From positions 248,001-312,000 of the forward strand of contig NZ_OY782565.1 in assembly GCF_963677875.1 (NCBI RefSeq): 64,000 nucleotides of DNA. Reading direction: 5' to 3'. Shown one piece after another: positions 55,830-62,798 of the stretch (its first letter is position 1; each line of letters starts with the position of its first letter). The notes beneath the pieces are model-generated. The model was not told the origin of the DNA. It was given only the letters and a program-made list of their open reading frames with translations, and made no database searches. The DNA comes from Thiomicrorhabdus sp. GTDB lineage: Bacteria; Pseudomonadota; Gammaproteobacteria; Thiomicrospirales; Thiomicrospiraceae. Made by a program: the position numbers and the translations under genes.

Positions 55830-56146
55830 CCATTTTGTTGTTGGCTTTCACTACCGTTTCCAGATTTCGGTGCATCTGCTGGTGCTCCGTACCCAAAGAG
55901 ATACCCAACGATCGCGCCGAGAATCCCGATTGCGGCACTTTCGGCGCTTGGGTTTAAGACTGCGATGATGCTGGCAAGGGTGGCCACGATGACGATGCCC
56001 GTAATCCGCACATTGAATACACCAAATCCATTTTTCATGTGCTTGAACACTTGCAGCATTGCAAAGACGCCGAACCCCAGGACTGCCAAGAGTGCGATGC
56101 CTCTGTTGATTTCTACTTCCTTTAGCAGAGCAATAGCTTCTTCCAT
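55817..56146 (-). CDS. Small membrane protein, cassette-borne
   Basis: A 109-aa protein with two to three hydrophobic helices (GIALLAVLGFGVFAMLQVF, ITGIVIVATLASIIAVL, AAIGILGAIVGYLFGYG) and a hydrophilic Gln/Asn/Ser tail. Its ATG is 3 bp after the stop of the preceding small gene (TGAAGCATG), indicating translational coupling within a two-gene cassette. Function is unknown. Confidence 0.7.
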   Translation of the reverse strand: MEEAIALLKEVEINRGIALLAVLGFGVFAMLQVFKHMKNGFGVFNVRITGIVIVATLASIIAVLNPSAESAAIGILGAIVGYLFGYGAPADAPKSGNGSESQQQNGPNN

Positions 56147-56149
56147 GCT

Positions 56150-56383
56150 TCAACCTCTAAATTTGAGTTTTTTCAACAAACTTTCGAGTTGAATCAGAGC
56201 AGTTGGAGAAAGCCGGATTGATTGGCTTTTCTTACCGATTTCCTGCCTGTCTACCGAGCCGTAAGTATCGATTTGAAGGAAATCGCCTTCTGGGTCATGG
56301 ATTACCGTGTAGGTTGCATTAACCTCGGTATGTTTTGAATCACGTTCCAGGGTGATTGGTTCCAGCTTCCGCACGATTGCCAT
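56150..56383 (-). CDS. Conserved small protein, unknown function
   Basis: A 77-aa soluble protein starting MAIVRKLEPITLERDSKHTE, with DPEGDFLQIDTYGSVDRQ and KKSQSIRLSPTAL. I recall similar short proteins in other bacteria with no proven function. Ribosome signal AAGGAAAC precedes the ATG. It is the first gene of a two-gene cassette with the membrane protein downstream, so the two may act together. Confidence 0.7.
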   Translation of the reverse strand: MAIVRKLEPITLERDSKHTEVNATYTVIHDPEGDFLQIDTYGSVDRQEIGKKSQSIRLSPTALIQLESLLKKLKFRG

Positions 56384-56405
56384 AAGTGTTTCCTTATTGT
56401 ATTTG

Positions 56406-56483
56406 CCCTAACGCCCACATAAACGGCGCGACGTCAGGAGTGTCCGGCGACCAAAGGGAGCGAATTTGATGTGATTGTTAAGC
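56406..56483 (-). other. attC site
   Basis: CCCTAAC (56406-56412) and GTTAAGC (56477-56483; perfect GTTRRRY) bound 78 bases. Inner arms CCACATAAA and TTTGATGTG pair with a bulge. It lies between the 77-aa gene start and the GIY-YIG gene stop. Confidence 0.75.
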
Positions 56484-56486
56484 TTG

Positions 56487-56891
56487 TTACTCATACATTG
56501 AACCAGGCAAACCCGGTATGCGCTTATAGGCCTTCTTTTTGGGTTTGGATGGCGTCGTCGGATTGGCAGAATTAAATAAGACATGCCCCATTGATTTATA
56601 TTCTGATATAAACTTCTGCTCCCAAACTTCACCTTCTTCTTCTGGAACTTCTTTTACTATGACCATTTTAGGAAATAGGCCCTCTGAGAAAAGTTCCTTA
56701 ATCCAAACCTCTTTAGGAATTAAGCGTTCGTGGTCAACGAATTTTCTCTCAAAATGTTGTGCAAACCTCGCTGGTGGGTTATTCGATTTTCCCACATATT
56801 TTGGCGCGTTAGTTCGAGGATCAACCAGAACGTAAATTGCTGTCATTTCTTTTAATGCTAGAGGTAACTCAATTTCATACAAATATTCCAA
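56487..56891 (-). CDS. GIY-YIG-like nuclease domain protein
   Basis: A 134-aa protein with a variant GIY-YIG signature: AIYVLVDPRTNAPKYVGKS, with the two Tyr and the Gly. Arg in PPARFAQH and a C-terminal acidic residue in EVWEQKFISEYKSMG correspond to the catalytic Arg and metal-binding Glu. A small basic tail (KPKKKAYKRIPG) follows. It likely cuts DNA; whether it is defensive or mobile-element-related cannot be said. It is a single-gene cassette between two attC sites. Confidence 0.75.
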   Translation of the reverse strand: MEYLYEIELPLALKEMTAIYVLVDPRTNAPKYVGKSNNPPARFAQHFERKFVDHERLIPKEVWIKELFSEGLFPKMVIVKEVPEEEGEVWEQKFISEYKSMGHVLFNSANPTTPSKPKKKAYKRIPGLPGSMYE

Positions 56892-56906
56892 ACTTACCTC
56901 CTATAA

Positions 56907-56974
56907 GCCTAACGACAGCAGTAACCGGTGCGCAGCGCAGCGTAGTACCGGTCAGCTTCACTCACTGGTTATGC
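56907..56974 (-). other. attC site
   Basis: GCCTAAC (56907-56913; perfect RYYYAAC) and GTTATGC (56968-56974) bound 68 bases, with inner ACCGGT arms pairing around a short loop. The stop codon of the next cassette gene (56969-56971) is inside the right core. Confidence 0.8.
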
Positions 56975-57418
56975 ATTCTTACTCCGCTCCAGCCTAGCAT
57001 CGGCAATTATCAGTGATTCGATTCCATGACGAATGGTTGCTCTCAAGCCAGTATAAGCTGCCAACATTGCACCAATAACAGCAACTGTGTGTATCAGTGG
57101 GTTGTTATCTTGGAGGGCTATACCAAACAACAGCAATACAGCCGAGAGCAGATATTCGAAGATGCACTCAAGCTTCATGTGGTTCAAGTTTAGTAATGCA
57201 ATATATAATTCACTATCAGATGACGAGAGAGCCAGAACTCGATTTGCTCTTGCAGATTTCTTCTTCTCATTTTTCTCTGCTAATGATTTTGATAGCGATG
57301 AAAATCTAGACTCGATGAAGGTCTTCAAATAGCTGGAGATAAGATTAATAAGAATCCCAGCAAAAACTGCTGAAAACCACCAGCCTGGCTTAGATATTTG
57401 TTCGAAAATCTCTTCCAT
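56969..57418 (-). CDS. Predicted membrane protein, cassette-borne
   Basis: A 149-aa protein with an N-terminal helix (WWFSAVFAGILINLISSYL), a charged cytosolic stretch (SLAEKNEKKKSARANRV) and two C-terminal helices (CIFEYLLSAVLLLFGIAL, IHTVAVIGAMLAAYTGLRA). Similar three-helix proteins are typical uncharacterised integron cargo; no family was named with confidence. It is flanked on both sides by attC sites. Confidence 0.72.
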   Translation of the reverse strand: MEEIFEQISKPGWWFSAVFAGILINLISSYLKTFIESRFSSLSKSLAEKNEKKKSARANRVLALSSSDSELYIALLNLNHMKLECIFEYLLSAVLLLFGIALQDNNPLIHTVAVIGAMLAAYTGLRATIRHGIESLIIADARLERSKNA

Positions 57419-57435
57419 TCTCTACTCTTTGCTGT

Positions 57436-57507
57436 GCATAACGCTCGCAACACCGGGCAATTTGGAGCGTAGCGGAAAATTGATCCGCGTGCTTGCATTT
57501 GTTATAC
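57436..57507 (-). other. attC site
   Basis: GCATAAC (57436-57442) and GTTATAC (57501-57507) bound 72 bases with pairing inner arms: GCAA/TTGC, CACCGG/CCGCGTG and CAATTT/AAATTG. It is the rightmost clear attC and separates the Abi_C gene from the membrane-protein cassette. Confidence 0.8.
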
Positions 57508-57517
57508 AAAATCTCTA

Positions 57518-58348
57518 CTACCCTCTCCGCATACAGTCTTGAATGTACCTAAAAACAGTATACATTGCGTTAACTATGGCAGTAGCTTCGGGGACATCTA
57601 GCAGGTCATTTACGTGTGCGAGACTCGCCTTATTTCTCAGCGTAGAAAAAGCGTCAATCGAAGCAGCAAATGAATTAAGGACTCTCGTAACTTCTTCAGC
57701 TCTATGGCCCGTGGCTTGTAATGCTGGATGAAACTGCCGAAGTTGCTTGAAAGCTTTTGAAGCTGTGGGGTCGTTAGGAAGATCTATTTGATTATCAGCA
57801 CAAAGTTGTACCAAATATCCGTGGAGAGCAGTATGCGCCCGATCAATCGCGCTTGAGGAATCCATGGTGCCGATTAAAGTCTTCGCATCACCCAAAGCCC
57901 TCATAACCGAATTGGAAATAGATTCACTAATCTCTGGCGCAGTAACACCACCCACTGTTTGAATTAACTGATCGTCAATAATTTGATAATGATCTTGGTT
58001 GTTTTGAAGAATCTGATTGATATGCTGTACTGTAGGCACAGTAGCGCCACTATGCTCTAGCTCCTCTAAAGCCTCGTATACAGCAGCAATAAAATTCGGA
58101 GCGTCCTTGGCTGCGTTCTGTGCCTGACTACACATATCAGACTCAGCCCAACTCAGCGAAGAACTGCGGGCATAATAATCGCCAGACACTTTACAAAAAT
58201 GCTGTTTAAATACTTCAATTATACGCTGTCGATCCATCGCTCCCGATACTCTTTTAATCAATGACACAAAATCATTTACAGACTGTTCACTGAGCGATGT
58301 CGTTGAACCCATGGGAAATTTAAGTTCGCTTTCCATTTGAAGCGGCAT
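57518..58348 (-). CDS. Abi_C-type abortive-infection family protein
   Basis: A 276-aa protein from ATG 58348, which has AAGGAG 6 bp upstream; the frame is open 23 codons earlier, but that part contains the cassette boundary. The C-terminal third (IDRAHTALHGYLVQLCADN, FKQLRQFHPAL, FSTLRNKASLAHVNDLLD, FRYIQDC) resembles the Abi_C domain, seen in abortive-infection proteins, with the LRNK...AH motif characteristic of the HEPN-like fold. The N-terminal part is not recognised. It is the likely first cassette of the cluster and a candidate anti-phage gene. Confidence 0.65.
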   Translation of the reverse strand: MPLQMESELKFPMGSTTSLSEQSVNDFVSLIKRVSGAMDRQRIIEVFKQHFCKVSGDYYARSSSLSWAESDMCSQAQNAAKDAPNFIAAVYEALEELEHSGATVPTVQHINQILQNNQDHYQIIDDQLIQTVGGVTAPEISESISNSVMRALGDAKTLIGTMDSSSAIDRAHTALHGYLVQLCADNQIDLPNDPTASKAFKQLRQFHPALQATGHRAEEVTRVLNSFAASIDAFSTLRNKASLAHVNDLLDVPEATAIVNAMYTVFRYIQDCMRRG

Positions 58349-58354
58349 CAATTG

Positions 58355-58372
58355 CTCCTTGTTTTGTATAAC
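58355..58372 (-). other. attI-like or cassette-boundary core
   Basis: Upstream of the Abi_C gene, GTATAAC (58366-58372; complement GTTATAC) repeats the core of the neighbouring attC. On the minus strand GTCTAAT lies just before it, like an inverted partner core of an attI simple site. No attC-type palindrome extends to the right. This could be a remnant attI or a decayed attC; the evidence is one 7-bp core and its partner. Confidence 0.3.
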
Positions 58373-58740
58373 TATTATTAGACATCCTAAATGCTTGATA
58401 TTGCGTATGTCAATCACTGTTTTTATTGCCGTTTTATATAGAAATTTAGTGGATATATAATCTTTAACAATTTGATTTTTTTATACTTTTAATTAATCTT
58501 TTCATTTTTATACGGCATAAATGCTGTTTTATAAATCCCGCTAATCGGTTTTTCTGAGTTAAAGCGCGCAGGCTGGGGTGTTCAAGTTTGTTATCTCTAA
58601 GATTTTTAAGTTCTGGAGCATGTAATGATTGATGTTCTTTCTCGGCCATTTGATTGACTTTTAAACAAATGCGGGGATTTGTAAATTGATTAAATTCTGT
58701 ATGATTAAGTTTCAATCACTGTCATGGATGGGAGAGAGGA
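58373..58740. other. AT-rich region without a supported gene
   Basis: About 370 bases between the cassette cluster and the DUF924 gene. The only frame of note is leftward 58464-58715 (83 codons from a TTG, or 61 from ATG 58649; Lys-rich C-terminus). It has no ribosome site and no recognised family. No integrase remnant was found in any frame by eye. Confidence 0.4.
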
Positions 58741-59283
58741 ATGAACGCTTTAGAGATTTTAAATTTCTGGTACACGCCGCCGATGTCGGAGCATTGGTTT
58801 CGCTCGACACCGGAAATCGATGCGGAGATTCGCGAGAAATTTGAGTCGGTATGGGAAAAGGCTGCTAAGGGTGAATTGGATGCTTGGAAAGAAACCGCAG
58901 AGGGTTGCCTGGCATTGTGTATTGTTCTGGATCAGTTTCCATTGAATATGTTTCGCGGCGAGGTAAAGAGTTTTTCCACCGAACAGAAGGCTGTTTCCAT
59001 ATGTAAGCATGCAGTTGAAAAAGGCTTGGATCAACAACTGCCTTTGGAGCGCCGGACTTTCTTGTACATGCCGTTAATGCATAGCGAACATCTGGCTGAT
59101 CAGGATGAGTCGGTGCGTCTTTTCGAGGCTTCCCAGCTGGAAAACAATATTAAATTTGCCCATCATCACCGAGAAATCGTTCGCCAATATGGCCGTTTTC
59201 CTCACCGCAATGCGATTCTCGGCCGCGAAAGCACACCGGCCGAAATCGCTTACCTCAACTCGCCTCAGGCTTTTACCGGCTAA
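58741..59283 (+). CDS. DUF924 family protein
   Basis: A 180-aa protein typical of DUF924: ILNFWYTPPMSEHWFRSTPEIDAEIREKFESVWEKAAKGELDAW, then IVLDQFPLNMFRG, FLYMPLMHSEHLADQD and RFPHRNAILGRESTPAEIAYL. The fold is TPR-like and the function is unknown. It has a good ribosome site (GAGAGAGGA) and core-genome-like composition, so it probably marks the chromosomal side of the cassette cluster. Confidence 0.88.
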   Translation: MNALEILNFWYTPPMSEHWFRSTPEIDAEIREKFESVWEKAAKGELDAWKETAEGCLALCIVLDQFPLNMFRGEVKSFSTEQKAVSICKHAVEKGLDQQLPLERRTFLYMPLMHSEHLADQDESVRLFEASQLENNIKFAHHHREIVRQYGRFPHRNAILGRESTPAEIAYLNSPQAFTG

Positions 59284-59497
59284 TAGGTTCAAAACGTTCC
59301 ATAAATCCCGCATAGATGCATCAATCAGCCGTCCCGGTTTCGGATCGGTGATCGACAATGCCCCTACCTGAAAGCCAATCCGGTTTGAAGCCCACCCCCG
59401 ATGTTTGTTAGCATAAAAAAGGCGCTTGTCGCCGCAATCGTTTTTACTTGTTTTTCACTGCTTTCTGGAGAAAATTATCAAACCCCAACACTTGATT

Positions 59498-60694
59498 ATG
59501 GACCAATCAAACCCTCACGCTAATAACCCCGATAATTCTGATAACCCAAAAAAATTTCGACCTGCTCTCCCCTCTGCTTTACCGGGCTTTCTGTATACCG
59601 GTCTGATTCTCACAATCCCCTTCAACGCGCAAGCGAGCCACACATTTACCCTTGGCGCCTGGTATAACTATGCCAATGAGAACGACAATCTGCCGACGAA
59701 TACCTATACCAAAAACGGCGAATTCGGCGATGGAGCCGTTATTTTTTATATGGATGGACAAGCCGAGCCAAATCAGGGAATCTGGTCTTATTCGGCCGAA
59801 TTGCGAACCGGGCCCGGAAGCTTTTCCGATACCAAAAATAACGGAACTGGCCATGAGTTTTCCTTGCACAAAGCCTGGCTCGGACTGAACATCGATGAAC
59901 AGAACAAACTGGTGATAGGAAAAAGCCAGGTGCCGTTCGGCTGGAAAACATCCAATTTCTGGCCTGGAGACATGTATCAAGCCGGATACGGCGACCAGAT
60001 GGACGTCGGTATTAAGTTACAGGGCACAAACAACCGCGTTGGCTACAATCTGGCTTATTATCTCAGCGACGACTGGTCGAGTACCAGTACCGATACCACC
60101 GACGATAACCGCCACTGGGGCTCTTCCGACAGTTACCGCAAACGCAATACGCTGGTCGGCGATGTTCATCTCGAGCTGTTCCCTCAGCAGACATTGGGCA
60201 TTTCTCTGCAAACAGGCGGATTGGAAGATCTGACTCCGGCACGCACCTCCGGCCTGAAAATCGATAACGACCAAGAAACCGACGGCCACCAAAGCGCCGC
60301 TGTCATTTACTATCAGGCCACTTTCGGCAAAAGTTTTGTCAATGCGGAAGCGATAAAAACCTACCGGACGCTGCCTTCCGATCTGGCGCAACAGGATGGC
60401 CTGATTCGTGACCGTGAAACCAGCCGCTATGCACTGGAAATCGGTCGCAACAGAGGTAACTGGACTTATTATCTGGATGCGACCTGGGCCGAATCACAAA
60501 CCGAAAACAATCACCAGGGCACCATTTCAGCCTATGCACCGGGAATTCGCTACAACTATGGCCCCGGCTGGATTTATGCGGAATACCTGACACAGAACGG
60601 TTACATCGATCGTTTCGGCGACATCGTCGATTCAGATTATGAATTCAACGCTCTGTACCTCTCCATCGACTGGTATTTCTCGGAAACCAAATAG
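59498..60694 (+). CDS. Outer-membrane beta-barrel (porin-like) protein
   Basis: About 398 aa from ATG 59498, chosen so that a signal-like segment (FLYTGLILTIPFNAQASH) follows a hydrophilic stretch; a TTG start 24 codons earlier is possible and ribosome signals are poor for both. The rest alternates short beta strands with aromatic girdles (HTFTLGAWYNYANEND, SYSAELRTGPGSFSD, LYLSIDWYFSETK) and ends in charged residues rather than Phe. It lies 27 bp before a BCCT transporter gene, so it may serve uptake of the same solutes. The family is not identified. Confidence 0.7.
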   Translation: MDQSNPHANNPDNSDNPKKFRPALPSALPGFLYTGLILTIPFNAQASHTFTLGAWYNYANENDNLPTNTYTKNGEFGDGAVIFYMDGQAEPNQGIWSYSAELRTGPGSFSDTKNNGTGHEFSLHKAWLGLNIDEQNKLVIGKSQVPFGWKTSNFWPGDMYQAGYGDQMDVGIKLQGTNNRVGYNLAYYLSDDWSSTSTDTTDDNRHWGSSDSYRKRNTLVGDVHLELFPQQTLGISLQTGGLEDLTPARTSGLKIDNDQETDGHQSAAVIYYQATFGKSFVNAEAIKTYRTLPSDLAQQDGLIRDRETSRYALEIGRNRGNWTYYLDATWAESQTENNHQGTISAYAPGIRYNYGPGWIYAEYLTQNGYIDRFGDIVDSDYEFNALYLSIDWYFSETK

Positions 60695-60721
60695 CCCGCT
60701 TAACCTCACAGGAAGAAAGCC

Positions 60722-62707
60722 ATGAACTTACCCGAAACCGATTCTCCCGCCCGGCTGAATCCACCGGTATTCTACAGCGCCACCGCTCTGGTCGTCCTTT
60801 TGCTGACCTACGCGGCCTTTTGGCCCAAACATGCAGAAAACGCTTTTAACGGCCTTCAGGCAGCCCTCGTCGATAATGGCGGCTGGTTCTATATTCTGAC
60901 GGTCGCGATCATTTTAATCACCATCACTTTTCTCGGCTTATCCCGCTACGGCGACATCAAGCTCGGGCCGGATCATGCAACCCCGGATTATTCGAAAATC
61001 ACCTGGTTCTCGATGTTGTTTTCCGCCGGTATGGGAATCGGTCTGATGTTCTTCGGCGTGGCCGAGCCGGTAATGCATTTCCTGTCACCACCGGATGCCG
61101 AACCCGCCACGATCGAAGCCGCCCGCAACGCCATGAAAATCACGTTTTTTCACTGGGGACTGCATGCCTGGGCAATTTACGCTATTGTCGCGCTGATACT
61201 GGCATTTTTCAGCTATCGGCATAACCTGCCTCTAACACTACGCTCCGCGCTCTATCCGTTAATCGGCGAACGAATCTACGGGCCGATCGGCCATGTCGTG
61301 GATATTTTTGCCGTCATCGGCACCATTTTCGGGATTGCGACCTCACTGGGCTACGGTGTTTTGCAGATGAATTCGGGACTGAATTATCTGTTTGATTCCA
61401 TTCCAGTCAGCGTGACGGTGCAGATTCTCTTGATTGCCGCCGTCACTGCGCTGGCGGCCGTTTCGGTTGCAACCGGTCTGGACAAAGGTATTCGCCGTCT
61501 GTCGGAGTTGAATATGAGTCTGGCGGTATTATTGATGCTGCTGGTACTGATTCTTGGGTCGACGGTGTTTCTCCTGCAGGCTCTGATCCAGAATATCGGA
61601 GCCTATCTGTCGGATATAGTGCGCATCACCTTCAATCTCTATGCATATGAAAAAACCGACTGGATCGGAGGATGGACAATTTTCTACTGGGCATGGTGGC
61701 TGGCTTGGGCACCGTTTGTCGGGCTGTTCATCGCCCGGGTGTCGCGCGGACGCAGCATCCGTGAATTTGCGATGGGCGTTCTGTTTGTCCCGGTCGGTTT
61801 CAGTATGATGTGGTTTACCTTCTTTGGAAATTCCGCCATCGACATGATACTCAACCAAGGCCTGAACCAGCTTGGAGAAGCTGTTTCCAATGATGTCGCC
61901 ACGGCGCTGTTTGCCTTTCTGGATCAATTTCCATTCGGCTCCATCCTGTCGTTTATTGCCATTATCATGGTCGTTATTTTTTTCGTCACCTCAGCCGATT
62001 CGGGTGCGCTGGTGGTCAATATGCTCTGTTCCAACGGACGTGACGATACTCCGCTCTGGCAACGCCTTTACTGGGTTGTCGGTGTCGGTTTGATCGCGGT
62101 AATTCTGCTGCTTGCCGGAGGTCTTGGCGCTTTGCAGACCATGACCATTGCCAGCGCCATGCCTTTCTCCGTGGTTCTGCTGATGGCGACCTACGGCTTG
62201 ATTATGGCTCTGAGAGTGGATATCACCAAACGGGAAACACTGCAAACACATCTGGCTTCGGTCAGTACCGGTAACGGTGACGATAACTGGCGCTCCCGTT
62301 TGCACAACATTGTCGATTATCCAAGCCGAAAAGTCGTCAGCCGTTACATCCAGAACATCGTCTGGCCAGCCTGTAAAGAAGTCGCCGAAGAGTTGTCTGC
62401 ACAAGACTTGCAGGTCAGCGTCAATAACGATAAGGAACGCGATCGCGTGACGTTGGTGGTACAGCATGGCGACGAAGTCGATTTCGTATATGAAGTTCGC
62501 AGCCGCGCGCATTTACGTCCGGAATATACTCAAACGGAAATTCCGGAAGATGAGCTTGATGAAAGCGCACATTACTATCGCGCCGAAATCCATCTCCGTG
62601 AAGGCGGCCAGGATTACGATGTCATGGGCTGGTCAAAACTGGCTGTTATCAATGATTTGATCGATAACTATCACAAGCATATGCATTTTCTGCATATCCT
62701 TCGCTGA
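60722..62707 (+). CDS. BCCT-family betaine/choline/carnitine transporter (BetT-like)
   Basis: A 661-aa transporter with 12 helices and a long C-terminal cytosolic domain (about residues 520-661). BCCT motifs: SAGMGIGLMFFGVAEPVMHF, FFHWGLHAWAIYAIVALILAFFSYRHNLPLTLRSALYPL and the signature FYWAWWLAWAPFVGLFIARVSRGRSIREF. Such transporters import compatible solutes or their precursors using ion gradients. The extended C-terminus resembles BetT-like choline carriers. The convergent GMC oxidoreductase at the window edge is not close enough to choline dehydrogenase to fix the substrate. Confidence 0.9.
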   Translation: MNLPETDSPARLNPPVFYSATALVVLLLTYAAFWPKHAENAFNGLQAALVDNGGWFYILTVAIILITITFLGLSRYGDIKLGPDHATPDYSKITWFSMLFSAGMGIGLMFFGVAEPVMHFLSPPDAEPATIEAARNAMKITFFHWGLHAWAIYAIVALILAFFSYRHNLPLTLRSALYPLIGERIYGPIGHVVDIFAVIGTIFGIATSLGYGVLQMNSGLNYLFDSIPVSVTVQILLIAAVTALAAVSVATGLDKGIRRLSELNMSLAVLLMLLVLILGSTVFLLQALIQNIGAYLSDIVRITFNLYAYEKTDWIGGWTIFYWAWWLAWAPFVGLFIARVSRGRSIREFAMGVLFVPVGFSMMWFTFFGNSAIDMILNQGLNQLGEAVSNDVATALFAFLDQFPFGSILSFIAIIMVVIFFVTSADSGALVVNMLCSNGRDDTPLWQRLYWVVGVGLIAVILLLAGGLGALQTMTIASAMPFSVVLLMATYGLIMALRVDITKRETLQTHLASVSTGNGDDNWRSRLHNIVDYPSRKVVSRYIQNIVWPACKEVAEELSAQDLQVSVNNDKERDRVTLVVQHGDEVDFVYEVRSRAHLRPEYTQTEIPEDELDESAHYYRAEIHLREGGQDYDVMGWSKLAVINDLIDNYHKHMHFLHILR

Positions 62708-62750
62708 TCGCAACCGATCGATTCAGTCGATGAAAATGAAGTCAATTAAA

Positions 62751-62770
62751 AAGGGCCGAAAGGCCCTTTT
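62751..62770. terminator. Bidirectional terminator between BCCT gene and GMC gene
   Basis: Arms AAGGGCC / GGCCCTT with a GAAA loop, flanked by A-rich sequence on the left and TTTTTT on the right, between converging genes. Confidence 0.85.
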
Positions 62771-62798
62771 TTATGCTCGATGATTTAGGTTCGCCGCC

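Larger units (their letters stand above)
52754..58372 (-). mobile_element. Integron cassette cluster without integrase (CALIN)
   Basis: Seven palindromic elements (five strong, two weak) at 52754, 54785, 55318, 55715, 56406, 56907 and 57436 have the attC form: RYYYAAC-like left core, GTTRRRY-like right core, and complementary inner arms. They sit 3' of leftward small genes, with gene stop codons often formed by the TAAC core itself. The genes differ in base use from the flanking core genes and are mostly of unknown function. No tyrosine recombinase of the IntI type is in the window. If the array had a first cassette it is the Abi gene at the right end, where an attI-like core lies at 58355-58372. 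Boundaries are approximate. Confidence 0.8.

Noticed and set aside
58464..58715. An 83-codon leftward gene
   Set aside because: TTG start without ribosome site, no family and very AT-rich; left as part of an empty region.
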